This document shows positions 37,224-46,273 of a stretch of DNA of 64,000 bases, piece after piece. Below the pieces are notes generated by a model that saw only the letters and a list, made by a program, of their open reading frames with translations, was not told the origin of the DNA and made no database searches. Both the position numbers and the translations under genes were made by a program. Source of the stretch: Liquorilactobacillus oeni DSM 19972 (GTDB lineage: Bacteria; Bacillota; Bacilli; Lactobacillales; Lactobacillaceae); contig NZ_AZEH01000039.1 of the NCBI RefSeq assembly GCF_001436275.1, positions 673,336 through 737,335 on the forward strand, written 5' to 3'. Each line of letters begins with the position of its first letter. Position 1 is the first letter of the stretch.

Positions 37224-38421
37224 GATCGTCAGCTTCCTCGATTAAATTAAGCATTGCAGCTGTTTCTATTTCCTTTTTTACACCATCTTGAAAGAGATGT
37301 TTTTCTATAAAAGGATAGTCCAATAATTTATCTGCGGTTTCAGCCAGGCTCAATTTCTGAAAAACAGCATCCTTTGCCTTTTCAAGTACACCTGCATCAA
37401 TTAAAGAAACTGCTGGAGCAGCAGTCAAAGTAACCACGACTTTTTCAACATATAAATTAGAAACTTGGTGCAGTAAATTACGAAGCCTGCGTATTAAAAA
37501 TCCGCTTGTAACCATTTTTTTAAGTTTAACAGTATCCTGGTTGCTAAATGAAATCCTTAATGTTACCAGTATCAATTCAGCTTCACTGTTATCTGCAGCC
37601 AGCCTCGTCAGCTCTTCAAATATTTTTTTTTCAAAGGCTGCTCGATTGCTGTTTTTTTCAATAACAAAATCTAATGTTTGCCAGATAACCGTCTTTAATT
37701 CATGAAAATGAGGTATCAACTTTCCACCCTGTTCTTCCACAATATAAAAGCCTTTTGGCCCCGTTTCCTTACGATTCTTTCCTTGAATGCTTCCCGGATA
37801 AATAATTGGCGGTGCCAATGAAAGCTCAGTACGCTTATGAATATGGCCCAAAGCCCAATAATCATACTTTTTTTCAAATAATTGTTCTTTAGAAAATGGA
37901 GCGTAATGGCTCCCTAGATCTGTTTCTCGAAGTGCGCCATGAAGCATTCCCAAATGCCATTTTGCAGTGCTTTTTTTCGGAAATTTTTGGATAATATCTT
38001 TGCTCCATCGTTGGGCATAACTAAATGAAGTTATCGCAATCTCTTCACCCTTTATTAAGAAACTTTTTGTAGTAGGATAATTAGGAAAAAGATAAACATT
38101 TTCTGGGAAAAAAACACTGGCTTTGTCTAAATCTAAATAATCATGATTTCCTAGACAAAGATAGACACTGATACCTGCCCTTTGCAATTTTTCAAACTGC
38201 TCATAAACCATAACTTGAAGTGCAACGCTTGGCCGATGATTATCAAAAAAATCTCCAGCAATTAAAATGAAATCAACTTTTTCATGTAAAGCAACTTTGA
38301 CCAAAAATAAAAAAGCAGCATTTGTACCACGATGAAGCCGTTCTAAATAACTTTCTGGAATTGCAGACAATCCCTCAAAGGGGCTACCCAAATGCAAGTC
38401 GGCAGTATGGATAAATTTCAT
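37204..38421 (-). CDS. yhaO: YhaO-like metallophosphoesterase (SbcD/Mre11 type)
   Basis: A 405-residue nuclease-type phosphoesterase: HTADLHLGS (Asp8, His10), AGDFFDNHRP, LGNHDYLD and GHIHKR are the five metal-binding motifs. It should pair with YhaN as Mre11 pairs with Rad50, acting on DNA ends or hairpins. The stop overlaps yhaN by 20 bases, so production is coupled. Confidence 0.93.
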   Translation of the reverse strand: MKFIHTADLHLGSPFEGLSAIPESYLERLHRGTNAAFLFLVKVALHEKVDFILIAGDFFDNHRPSVALQVMVYEQFEKLQRAGISVYLCLGNHDYLDLDKASVFFPENVYLFPNYPTTKSFLIKGEEIAITSFSYAQRWSKDIIQKFPKKSTAKWHLGMLHGALRETDLGSHYAPFSKEQLFEKKYDYWALGHIHKRTELSLAPPIIYPGSIQGKNRKETGPKGFYIVEEQGGKLIPHFHELKTVIWQTLDFVIEKNSNRAAFEKKIFEELTRLAADNSEAELILVTLRISFSNQDTVKLKKMVTSGFLIRRLRNLLHQVSNLYVEKVVVTLTAAPAVSLIDAGVLEKAKDAVFQKLSLAETADKLLDYPFIEKHLFQDGVKKEIETAAMLNLIEEADDHENITG

Positions 38422-38460
38422 GTATTAAATCTCCTTTTAAAAAGCCTCACAACCTAGATA

Positions 38461-38508
38461 AAGAAAGCACGAATTATTTTTAAACCACAATAATCCGTGC
38501 TTTCTTTA
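38461..38508 (-). terminator. Terminator hairpin between yheA and yhaO
   Basis: A near-perfect stem AAAGAAAGCACG/CGTGCTTTCTTT extended by ATTATT/AATAAT; A- and T-rich arms make it potentially active on both strands. Confidence 0.75.
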
Positions 38509-38533
38509 CATCCATTTTCACAGTAACTAGTTT

Positions 38534-38878
38534 TTAACCTTTATCTTGATAAAGCTCATGGATTGGTTTAAACATAATGCCGTTCAATTCATCTACTATT
38601 TCAGCAAGTGCCTTTTCTTTGCTTTCAAGCTTCATGAGTGAAGGAAACCGTGCTGCTTTCTTTACTTCTTCCTGAAATTCAACTAGATCTTTACCATCAA
38701 TATCACCAGTGAATTGTTTTTTTCTTAATTCAATTTGGTTTTTTTGAAGTTCTTTAAACTGTGTAAAAGCTTCTTTATCAAGTTTAAGAGCCTCATAAGC
38801 GTTCTTTAAAGCTGAAAATTCTTCACTCCTGCGGACTGCTTTTTCAACTTCATGTGCGGAAGCATAGATATTAGTCAT
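38534..38878 (-). CDS. yheA: YlbF/YmcA family protein YheA (UPF0342)
   Basis: A 114-residue all-helical protein of the YheA/YlbF superfamily; the ending ELNGIMFKPIHELY agrees with YheA. Relatives YlbF, YmcA and YaaT help RNase Y processing and competence or biofilm control, but the role of YheA itself is not defined. ATG at 38878 follows GGAGG; upstream in-frame residues run into the promoter region. Confidence 0.9.
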   Translation of the reverse strand: MTNIYASAHEVEKAVRRSEEFSALKNAYEALKLDKEAFTQFKELQKNQIELRKKQFTGDIDGKDLVEFQEEVKKAARFPSLMKLESKEKALAEIVDELNGIMFKPIHELYQDKG

Positions 38879-38946
38879 TTTTAAATCCTCCTCATCTAGC
38901 ACGTATTTTAATTGTAACATTAACTTGGCTTGCTAAATTTTAATTT

Positions 38947-41064
38947 TTAATTTCCAAACCACTGTTCCACTTTTTTCTTACCGGAGTTAAATAAATCTGC
39001 AGCTTTTTTTCTTAAATCTGATGCGGACTTTGAAGCACTGTCGCCTGCATTTTTCAAACCATTCCATATACTAGAACTACTCTTTTCAGAAGCGGCTACA
39101 CGTGAAGAAGCACTTTTTACTTTAAAAGCTGTCTGTGCTGTATTGGGCAGAATATCTTCCATTTCACTTTTAAAGAGCGCCGATCCGCCACGGGTCCCCT
39201 CATTTTCTAAGGAATATTTTGTGTTATCAAAACCAACCCAAGTAGCAACTACTATGTCTGGAGTGTAGCCAATATACCAATGATCCTTATCACTAGTAGT
39301 TTGGCCATCGGAACTTTGTGTACTTCCAGTTTTGCCAGCTATTTGGTAGCCAGCAGGCTTTGCGGTTGCCCCAGTTCCTGAATTATAAACATCAAGCATC
39401 ATACTAGTCATCTCGCGGGCATTTTTTTCGCTGATTACTCTCTTGCTGGATGGGTTCGTATTATCGACTATCACTTTACCAGAGGCGTCTACTATTTTTC
39501 TAATAAGATGAGGTGAAGTCATCTTACCATTATTCGCAAAGGCCGTATATGCACCTGCCATTTTTGCGGGTGACTCCCCCTTAGATAATCCGCCTAATGC
39601 CAAGCTGAGATTACGATCATCATCTGAAATATTTAAATTGAATTTTTTAACCATATTATAGCCCGCGTTTAGTCCAATTTTATTTAATAACCATACAGTT
39701 GCAGCGTTTTTGCTTTCGGCCAATGCCTTATACATCATAATATTGCCTGCATAAACATCATTCCAATTATGAGGTAAATATTTATTGGTTCCATATGCCT
39801 TAAGTTCGTCCTTTAAAATCGAATCATAATGGTAACCTGCTTCTAAGGCAGGTGCATAAACAGCAATCGGCTTAATAGTGGAACCAGGAGAACGAATGAG
39901 TTGTGTAGCCCTGTTATACCCACGAAAAACATGCGTTTCTTCCCTTCCACCTACAAGTGCCAGAACATTCCCTGTACTTGGCGAAATTGCAATGGACGCT
40001 CCTTGAGATTTTGTACCATCAGCAGCATCATACGGAAAAAGTTCTGTTGCAGAAAAGCTGTCCTGCATTTTTTGTTGATAAGTTTGGTTCAGTCCGGTAT
40101 AAATCTTATAACCGCGATTCATTACATCTGATTCGCTTAAACCATATTTATTAATTGCTTCATTAATTACCGCATCAAAGTAATAAGGGTATCGATACCC
40201 AGAATTGTATTGAAAACGATCGTTCGTAACCATTGGAACTATCTGGTACTGTTTTTTCTGAGCCTCAGTTATCTTTTTATTAATTGACATTAAACTTAAA
40301 ACAACATTTCTTCTAGCTTTGGACTTATCCGGATGGTCCAAAGGATTAAAACCGCTTGGATTTGTCAACATCCCCGCCAATGTAGCTGCTTGAGGGACTG
40401 TCAATTGGCTTGCGTGAACTCCAAAATATTTTTCGGAGGCATCTTCAACTCCCCAAACCCCATTTCCAAAATATGCATTGTTCAAATACATTGTAATAAT
40501 TTCTTTTTTGGAATATTCATTCTCGACCTGCATAGAAATAAAAATTTCTTTAGCTTTTCGTGAGAATGTCTGTTCTTGGGATAAAAAAGCATTTTTAACA
40601 AGTTGCTGCGTTAAAGTACTTCCACCGCCGCTTATATAATCTCGCCTTAAAATTTTATTTTTTAAGTATAAGACACCTGCACGCGCAATTCCCTTGAAAG
40701 AAAAACCATACTCATGATAAAAATTACGATCTTCCGTTGAAAGAACTGCATTTACCATATTAGGAGAAATCTGATCAAGTGGTTTCCAAGAACCCTTCTG
40801 AGAGTAAAGGTAGCCCGCCTTTTGGTTCTTACCATCATAGATCTCAGTAGAACGTTCTAGTTCCGATTTTAAATTACCCACTTTAGCAGTCTTTGCGACA
40901 AAAACAAGGTAAATACTTATCACAAGAAAAAAGCTTAAAAAAATAATGGTGAGCCAACGCCACAGTTGAAAACGTAGCCACTTTTGTTTGAACCATATTT
41001 TTAATTTTTTTAAAGAATACCTGCAGCTTTCAAATATACGTGAAAAAAAAGATTTAACCTTCAT
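38947..41064 (-). CDS. Class A penicillin-binding protein (PBP2A type)
   Basis: A bifunctional 705-residue cell-wall enzyme. A basic cytoplasmic tail and one membrane helix (37-57) precede a GT51 glycosyltransferase with catalytic Glu in STEDRNFYHE (Glu111) and GGGSTLTQQL. The transpeptidase has STIK (Ser395-Lys398), SKN (451-453) and KTGS (578-581), all intact. The C-terminus is a Ser/Lys-rich tail. It appears to be a single-gene unit. Confidence 0.95.
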   Translation of the reverse strand: MKVKSFFSRIFESCRYSLKKLKIWFKQKWLRFQLWRWLTIIFLSFFLVISIYLVFVAKTAKVGNLKSELERSTEIYDGKNQKAGYLYSQKGSWKPLDQISPNMVNAVLSTEDRNFYHEYGFSFKGIARAGVLYLKNKILRRDYISGGGSTLTQQLVKNAFLSQEQTFSRKAKEIFISMQVENEYSKKEIITMYLNNAYFGNGVWGVEDASEKYFGVHASQLTVPQAATLAGMLTNPSGFNPLDHPDKSKARRNVVLSLMSINKKITEAQKKQYQIVPMVTNDRFQYNSGYRYPYYFDAVINEAINKYGLSESDVMNRGYKIYTGLNQTYQQKMQDSFSATELFPYDAADGTKSQGASIAISPSTGNVLALVGGREETHVFRGYNRATQLIRSPGSTIKPIAVYAPALEAGYHYDSILKDELKAYGTNKYLPHNWNDVYAGNIMMYKALAESKNAATVWLLNKIGLNAGYNMVKKFNLNISDDDRNLSLALGGLSKGESPAKMAGAYTAFANNGKMTSPHLIRKIVDASGKVIVDNTNPSSKRVISEKNAREMTSMMLDVYNSGTGATAKPAGYQIAGKTGSTQSSDGQTTSDKDHWYIGYTPDIVVATWVGFDNTKYSLENEGTRGGSALFKSEMEDILPNTAQTAFKVKSASSRVAASEKSSSSIWNGLKNAGDSASKSASDLRKKAADLFNSGKKKVEQWFGN

Positions 41065-41163
41065 ACTTTATTTTTCCAATCTTATTAAATATTACATTAA
41101 TTCTACCATAAGATTTTTTTAGAACCCCAGTAGTATTCGAATTATTAAACTTAATTAAGGAAT

Positions 41164-41634
41164 TTACTTACCAAGGTTATCTTTTTGCTCATATTTGGCA
41201 ATAAGACGGTTGATCTCCTGTGCGTCCTCTTCCGATTTACTTATAACCAAGAGAGTATCGTATCCGGCTATCGTGCCCACAACTTCTTCCAATGCAAGGC
41301 CATCAAAGACGGCCGATAACACGTTGGCATTATGAGGCAGCGTTTTTATCACATTGATGAATTGAACTCTGACTACATTAAGTACGGTTTCAGAGATACT
41401 GCTTTGCAACTTTTCCTTTTCAGAAGCTGAACTTTCTTTAAAAATAGCATAGCGGATCTTACCATTTTCTCCTTGCTCCTTCGCTATTCTCATTTCCCGT
41501 ATATCTCGTGAGATAGTGGCTTGAGTTGCCGTAATTCCGTTTTCTTTTAAAACATTCATAAGTTCTTCTTGTGTTCCAATTTCTTCTTGTGTTATTAACT
41601 GTGCTATTTTTGCTTGTCGTAGTTCTTTTTTCAT
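41164..41634 (-). CDS. ArgR family transcriptional regulator
   Basis: A 156-residue arginine repressor. An N-terminal winged helix (TQEELMNVLKENGITATQAT, then ISRDIREM) binds ARG boxes. The C-terminal arginine-sensing part reads GTIAGYDTLLVI, where the first Asp of the usual GDDT arginine-binding motif is Tyr; this resembles the non-canonical ArgR/ArcR partners of lactic acid bacteria rather than classic AhrC. It lies 86 bases downstream of a Crp/Fnr regulator. No arginine genes lie in the window. Confidence 0.92.
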   Translation of the reverse strand: MKKELRQAKIAQLITQEEIGTQEELMNVLKENGITATQATISRDIREMRIAKEQGENGKIRYAIFKESSASEKEKLQSSISETVLNVVRVQFINVIKTLPHNANVLSAVFDGLALEEVVGTIAGYDTLLVISKSEEDAQEINRLIAKYEQKDNLGK

Positions 41635-41719
41635 TGTGATCTCCTCACTATTTCATGTTAATTGTTCAAGTCATATTCTATATTATATCCTATGCTTGAA
41701 TCAAAGTAATGAGTCAGCT

Positions 41720-42439
41720 TCACATAAATGCCTCATATTTTTCATCAAAAGAATTCCGTATTATTAAGTTCCGTCCATTTACAACAATGAGGCCTTTTGT
41801 TTGAAGAAATTTAAAAGTTATCCCAACTGTTTCTCTGGTCGTCCCAGACATCATAGCTAATTTTGTTTGGGTCAACCACTTAGGCAGTACACTGCTGCCA
41901 TCCTTTCTTTTCACTCCAAATTTTTTATTGTTATATAACAGTGAAGTAATAACACGTTCCCGTGGTCGAGAAAGTGCTAAAATAGACCGATGATCAAACA
42001 TATCTTTTAATACCATTCGTGTACCTGCCACTATAAACTCTAATATTACTGTATTATTTTTAACCAAGCTATTAAAAAAATTTACAGGAACATACGTCAT
42101 ACTAACTGGAGTTAAAGCAGTGATATCATATTCACTGATACCTTCACCGATTACATACTCGAATGAACAAAAGTCGTTTACTCCAAGAGATAAAGAAGAC
42201 ATACTTTCTCCATTTGAACTATATTTATGTACGCTTACCACCCCGGAAGTTAGTAGGTGAGTTTGCCCTCCATATTCCTCACCCAGCCGTTGTAACTTTT
42301 CTCCCTTATTTAATTTCTTAAATTTGACGCAACTCGAAAACTTTTCACGTTGTTTATCACTTAATAACGAAAAAAAATTCAAGTTACTTAATTCATACTT
42401 TATCTCGTTTTTACTAAAAGCTTTTCCTAAATTTTCCAA
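41720..42439 (-). CDS. Crp/Fnr family transcriptional regulator
   Basis: A 239-residue regulator with an N-terminal cyclic-nucleotide-binding-type beta-roll (about 20-140) and a C-terminal winged helix; the recognition helix segment is MSGTTRETVGITFKFL. The Fnr iron-sulfur cysteine cluster is absent. Pairing with an ArgR-type regulator is typical of arginine deiminase control (ArcR), but the arc genes are not in the window, so the target is inferred only. The gene stands alone behind a 596-base gap. Confidence 0.88.
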   Translation of the reverse strand: MENLGKAFSKNEIKYELSNLNFFSLLSDKQREKFSSCVKFKKLNKGEKLQRLGEEYGGQTHLLTSGVVSVHKYSSNGESMSSLSLGVNDFCSFEYVIGEGISEYDITALTPVSMTYVPVNFFNSLVKNNTVILEFIVAGTRMVLKDMFDHRSILALSRPRERVITSLLYNNKKFGVKRKDGSSVLPKWLTQTKLAMMSGTTRETVGITFKFLQTKGLIVVNGRNLIIRNSFDEKYEAFM

Positions 42440-42795
42440 AATTTATTCCCCCTAATTATATAGTCAATCCATCCTCTTTCCATTGTTTAAGAACAAATCA
42501 CCGCCATGATAATACACATTGCAGTCTGCCTTAGCCTTACTTTGAACTAAAGTTATAAATTTTTTAAAACAGCAAAAATTGCAGCTTCCCCAAAATGTTC
42601 TTAAGGTCTGCTAAAGCAACTTTATTTTAACATGTTATCTTTTATTATAGAGATATTTTTTAAAGTAAAAACATAAATTTACAAAAATAATACATAACTA
42701 GAAATCCTACAGTTAACCCAATGCAAATATTTACTCTCATCAGCCTAACCAAAATGCTTTCCTAACAGATTAGCTAAATGTACACAGTGAAAAAG
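42440..42795. other. Non-coding region upstream of the Crp/Fnr gene
   Basis: No plausible gene, riboswitch or hairpin with a T run is seen here. It is AT-rich and presumably holds the regulator's promoter. The right part of the gap (42796-43035) is occupied by the composite repeat and the recA terminator. Confidence 0.5.
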
Positions 42796-42907
42796 GAGTG
42801 TTTCAGTAGTCGTTAGGTTTTGAGCATTAACTGGTAATTACGAACCTATTTTAAATTTAACTATTAGTAATTCGTGTTTAAACGAAAAAATGACTATTGA
42901 AACACAT
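42796..42907. repeat. Composite palindromic intergenic repeat, copy 2 (opposite orientation)
   Basis: A 112 bp imperfect palindrome with arms GTGTTTCAGTAGTCG and TGACTATTGAAACAC, 13 of 15 positions complementary. On the other strand it aligns along its length with the 58.7 kb copy. The terminator hairpin at 42933-42968 lies on the side equivalent to the other copies. Confidence 0.8.
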
Positions 42908-42932
42908 TAACATGGAAACTGCAGGAGAATAC

Positions 42933-42968
42933 AAAAAAGCTGAGTCAAAACATAAGTTTTGACCCAGT
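42933..42968 (-). terminator. Intrinsic terminator after recA
   Basis: GCTGGGTCAAAAC pairs with GTTTTGACTCAGC around a four-base loop and is followed by six T on the minus strand. Confidence 0.85.
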
Positions 42969-43035
42969 CCCTCTCTTCATTGCTCTTACAAACTTTTTAA
43001 CAAAACTTCTTCCTAGCTTCCAATACATAAATTTT

Positions 43036-44097
43036 TTATTTACTCTTAGTCTCTTTTTCTCCATTAAGTGGAAGAGAAGTAGGATCCGTTCCTTCATTTT
43101 CATCAGGATCTGCTATTCCATAGGCTTTGCGTACTTTATGCGTAATTTCCTGCATAGTTTCAGGATGGTCGCTCAAATACTGTTTAGCATTTTCTCGACC
43201 TTGTCCAATTCTGTCTTCTCCATAAGAATACCACGAACCACTTTTCTTCACGATGTCCTTTTCAACAGCCATATCAACTAACTCACCTGTTTTCGAAATT
43301 CCTTCACCATACATGATATCAACTTCGGCCCGCTTAAACGGGGGTGCAACCTTGTTCTTAACAACTTTGATACGAACACGATTTCCAATAATATTAGCAC
43401 CGTCTTTAATCTGTTCAGCCCTGCGAACCTCTAAACGAACAGTTGCATAAAATTTAAGAGCTCTACCTCCCGGAGTAGTTTCCGGATTTCCAAACATGAC
43501 GCCCACTTTTTCACGGATTTGATTAATGAAAATAGCAATTGTCTTAGTTTTATTGATAGTACCTGAGAGCTTTCTTAGAGCCTGTGACATCAAACGTGCC
43601 TGCAAGCCAACATGAGCATCGCCCATTTCACCTTCTATTTCGGCTCTTGGCACCAAAGCAGCTACAGAGTCCACAACAACAATATCAATCGCTCCAGAAG
43701 AAACAAGTGCATCAGCAATCTCCAAACCTTGTTCACCTGTATCAGGTTGTGAAAGAAGCAAATCATCAATGTTTACGCCAAGATTAGTCGCATAAGCAGG
43801 ATCGAGTGCATTTTCAGCGTCAATATATGCGGCAACTCCGCCGTTATGCTGTATTTCTGCAACTGCGTGCAAAGCAACAGTTGTTTTACCAGAACTTTCA
43901 GGACCATAGACTTCCACAATTCTTCCTCGCGGATACCCTCCCACTCCAAGTGCTTCGTCCAGAGCAAGCGATCCGCTGGAGATAGTCGAAATTTGTGTAT
44001 CAGCTTTTTCGCCCATACGCATAATTGATCCTTTACCAAAATTTTTTTCAATTTTTTTTAACGCAGCGTCTAATGCTGCTTGTCGTTCATCGGCCAA
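43036..44097 (-). CDS. recA: Recombinase RecA, TTG start
   Basis: A 353-residue strand-exchange protein and SOS co-protease. Walker A GPESSGKT is at 65-72 and the following sequence is typical RecA to an acidic tail. The TTG at 44097 encodes the first residue of [13 protein letters not shown] and lies seven bases after AGGAGG; the upstream frame is non-coding. It follows cinA with its own promoter and a LexA-type box at 44187-44200. Confidence 0.96.
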   Translation of the reverse strand: MADERQAALDAALKKIEKNFGKGSIMRMGEKADTQISTISSGSLALDEALGVGGYPRGRIVEVYGPESSGKTTVALHAVAEIQHNGGVAAYIDAENALDPAYATNLGVNIDDLLLSQPDTGEQGLEIADALVSSGAIDIVVVDSVAALVPRAEIEGEMGDAHVGLQARLMSQALRKLSGTINKTKTIAIFINQIREKVGVMFGNPETTPGGRALKFYATVRLEVRRAEQIKDGANIIGNRVRIKVVKNKVAPPFKRAEVDIMYGEGISKTGELVDMAVEKDIVKKSGSWYSYGEDRIGQGRENAKQYLSDHPETMQEITHKVRKAYGIADPDENEGTDPTSLPLNGEKETKSK

Positions 44098-44150
44098 ATT
44101 GTTTCCTCCTAACAAATTCGTACAGCTTAAACCAATCTGTTTACCAATTA

Positions 44151-44179
44151 ATGATACAGTTATGAAATTTAAATTGCAA
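44151..44179 (-). promoter_or_regulatory. Promoter of recA
   Basis: TTGCAA (44174-44179) and TATCAT (44151-44156) are separated by 17 bases on the minus strand, downstream of the SOS box. Confidence 0.55.
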
Positions 44180-44186
44180 GAAAAAT

Positions 44187-44200
44187 CGAACAAAAGTTCG
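44187..44200 (-). promoter_or_regulatory. LexA/DinR SOS box upstream of recA
   Basis: CGAACTTTTGTTCG is a perfect palindrome in the half-sites CGAAC/GTTCG, the Gram-positive LexA (DinR) consensus, eight bases upstream of the recA -35 and two bases after the cinA stop. Confidence 0.85.
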
Positions 44201-44202
44201 CA

Positions 44203-45447
44203 TTATTTTGTTAACTTGCATCTGAGCCAATCCAGACCGGTCAGAACCGATCTTTCTCTAATAAATGGACGTGCATTTGAAAAATGAAAGACTCTGGCCT
44301 CAACAGGCTGATCCTTATAAGCTATTCCAATCCAGACTGTTCCAACAGGATTACCTTCAAGTTCTCCAGGTCCCGCTACGCCGGTAAATGCAATCCCGAT
44401 GTCCGTTTTAAGTTTGTTGCGGATTGATGTTGCCATTAATTTAGCGGTTTCACCACTAACAGCTCCCTTTTCTTCAAGAACCCTATTTGGAATATCTAAA
44501 AGTAGTTCTTTTGCCTCATTAGAGTATGTGACAACGCCTCCTGAAAAAACATTCGAGACTCCGGGAACCTCTGCAAGCACAGCCTGAAATGCCCCAGCTG
44601 TCAGACTTTCTGCAGCAGCTAAATTCAAATTCTTTTTTTCCAGCAATTTGACTACTACATTCACTAAACTATTATCGTCTCCATAGCCATATAGATATTT
44701 TCCTGCCCGTTTGCGAATTATGGTTTCCATTCCATCGAGTAACTTCTCAGCTTCTGCAGCATTTTGACTGCTAGCAGTCAGACGCAAAGTAACCTCACTT
44801 GTCTTTGCATATGGTGCAATTGTAGGGTTTGTTTGATTGTCAATTAAATCAGCGATTTTGGTGACCAAAAGAGATTCGCCAATTCCAAAAAAACGAAGAA
44901 CACGTGAAAACAAATGATGATCTTTAAAGTACGTTTTGCTGAGTAGAGGTTCTGCCACGTGTTCAAACATTGGTTTGAGTTCACTTGGCGGTCCTGGAAG
45001 CAACAAAAAGTCAGCTCCTTGCGGATTCTGGTAAAAATTTCCCACAGCAAAACCTGTAGTATTTTTCAAAGGTAATGAATCTTTTATATATAAAGCCTGC
45101 AAGCGATTATTTTCAGTCATCTGTTTCTTGGTTTCACGATAATAGCGCCTAATCTTACTCATGGCAGCTGCATCTTCTACAAGCGGCTTTTTTAAGTACT
45201 GTGCCACCGTTTGTTTTGTTAAATCATCTTTTGTTGGGCCGAGTCCTCCAATCAAGATAATAAGATCACTGCGTGCTGCTGCAAATTCAACTGTTTGGCG
45301 CAAGCGTTCATCATTATCGCCTACAGTCTCCTCAAAATAAACATCTATTCCCAAATCAGCTAGCCCCTTAGCAACAAAAGGTCCGTTAGTATTAACTATT
45401 TGACCTAATAATAACTCAGTACCAACTGCAATTATTTCTGCCTTCAT
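44203..45447 (-). CDS. cinA: Competence/damage-inducible protein CinA
   Basis: A 414-residue protein with an N-terminal molybdopterin-binding-like (COG1058) domain and a C-terminal NMN amidohydrolase (PncC) domain; AAESLTAGAFQAVLAEVPG and FTGVAGPGE belong to the latter. The family recycles NMN or hydrolyses ADP-ribose, and is co-regulated with recA in competence. ATG at 45447 follows GGAGG by ten bases. It is directly upstream of recA, the usual Firmicutes order. Confidence 0.95.
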   Translation of the reverse strand: MKAEIIAVGTELLLGQIVNTNGPFVAKGLADLGIDVYFEETVGDNDERLRQTVEFAAARSDLIILIGGLGPTKDDLTKQTVAQYLKKPLVEDAAAMSKIRRYYRETKKQMTENNRLQALYIKDSLPLKNTTGFAVGNFYQNPQGADFLLLPGPPSELKPMFEHVAEPLLSKTYFKDHHLFSRVLRFFGIGESLLVTKIADLIDNQTNPTIAPYAKTSEVTLRLTASSQNAAEAEKLLDGMETIIRKRAGKYLYGYGDDNSLVNVVVKLLEKKNLNLAAAESLTAGAFQAVLAEVPGVSNVFSGGVVTYSNEAKELLLDIPNRVLEEKGAVSGETAKLMATSIRNKLKTDIGIAFTGVAGPGELEGNPVGTVWIGIAYKDQPVEARVFHFSNARPFIRERSVLTGLDWLRCKLTK

Positions 45448-45602
45448 TTCTCTACTGCCTCCTGCTATAACATTACGCATTATCTCTTAAAAAATTCTAA
45501 AAGTTATCGGATTTATAAAAATTAGTAAGTACATCACAAATTTAAGTTTTAGAACCAATATTCCTTTTTGGCAGAATCATAAGTACGTTAACTTAAAGAA
45601 CT

Positions 45603-45639
45603 AAAAAACTGGGACAAAACAAATGTTTTGGACCCAGTC
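45603..45639 (-). terminator. Intrinsic terminator after pgsA
   Basis: ACTGGGTCCAAAAC pairs with GTTTTGTCCCAGT around a short loop and is followed by six T on the minus strand; another member of the recurrent hairpin family. Confidence 0.85.
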
Positions 45640-45654
45640 TAGATATACCTCGGA

Positions 45655-46242
45655 TTATTTATCAAAGGAGTCTGTAAAAATACTACGACTGTTAATAAAG
45701 TATTCAGCTCCAGAATAAACTGTAAAGAACAAACAGATATACAATAATATTTCTCCTATAGGAATCCCAATAATAGCAAAAAAAATATTATTCAAAAGTA
45801 AAAAGATAATGGAAAACATTTGCGTCATCGTTTTAATCTTTCCAGGCATCGCCGCAGCAATCACTTCACCGTCGTTTTCAACGACAATTAGGCGCAGACC
45901 AGTAACTGCTAATTCACGACATACAATGATCGCTGCTACCCAAGAAGGCACTTTTTCCAAAGAAACCAAAATTATAAAAGCGGTCATGACCAACATTTTA
46001 TCTGCCAACGGATCCGCAAATTTTCCAAAATTGGTTACCAAATGCTGCTTACGAGCAATCTGTCCATCTGCAAAATCCGTTAGAGAAGCAACGGCAAAAA
46101 TTAGTGCCCCTATTAACTGCACCACTGGGATCAAAGTTCCACCGACACTTAAACTTCCCCAAGAAAGCGGTAAACAAAGTACCAGTACAAAAAGAGGTAT
46201 CATAAAAATACGGATAACTGTTAGTTTGTTTGGTAAATTCAT
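45655..46242 (-). CDS. pgsA: CDP-diacylglycerol--glycerol-3-phosphate 3-phosphatidyltransferase
   Basis: This membrane enzyme makes phosphatidylglycerophosphate, the committed step to phosphatidylglycerol and cardiolipin. At 195 residues it has the CDP-alcohol phosphotransferase motif from Asp56 to Asp81 (DFADGQIAR, eight residues, G, three, D, three, D) and several membrane helices. ATG at 46242 is preferred to the upstream start inside rodZ because GAGAGGAT lies before it. Confidence 0.96.
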   Translation of the reverse strand: MNLPNKLTVIRIFMIPLFVLVLCLPLSWGSLSVGGTLIPVVQLIGALIFAVASLTDFADGQIARKQHLVTNFGKFADPLADKMLVMTAFIILVSLEKVPSWVAAIIVCRELAVTGLRLIVVENDGEVIAAAMPGKIKTMTQMFSIIFLLLNNIFFAIIGIPIGEILLYICLFFTVYSGAEYFINSRSIFTDSFDK

Positions 46243-46273
46243 TATTATTTTATCCTCTCCGTTGGTAATTTTA

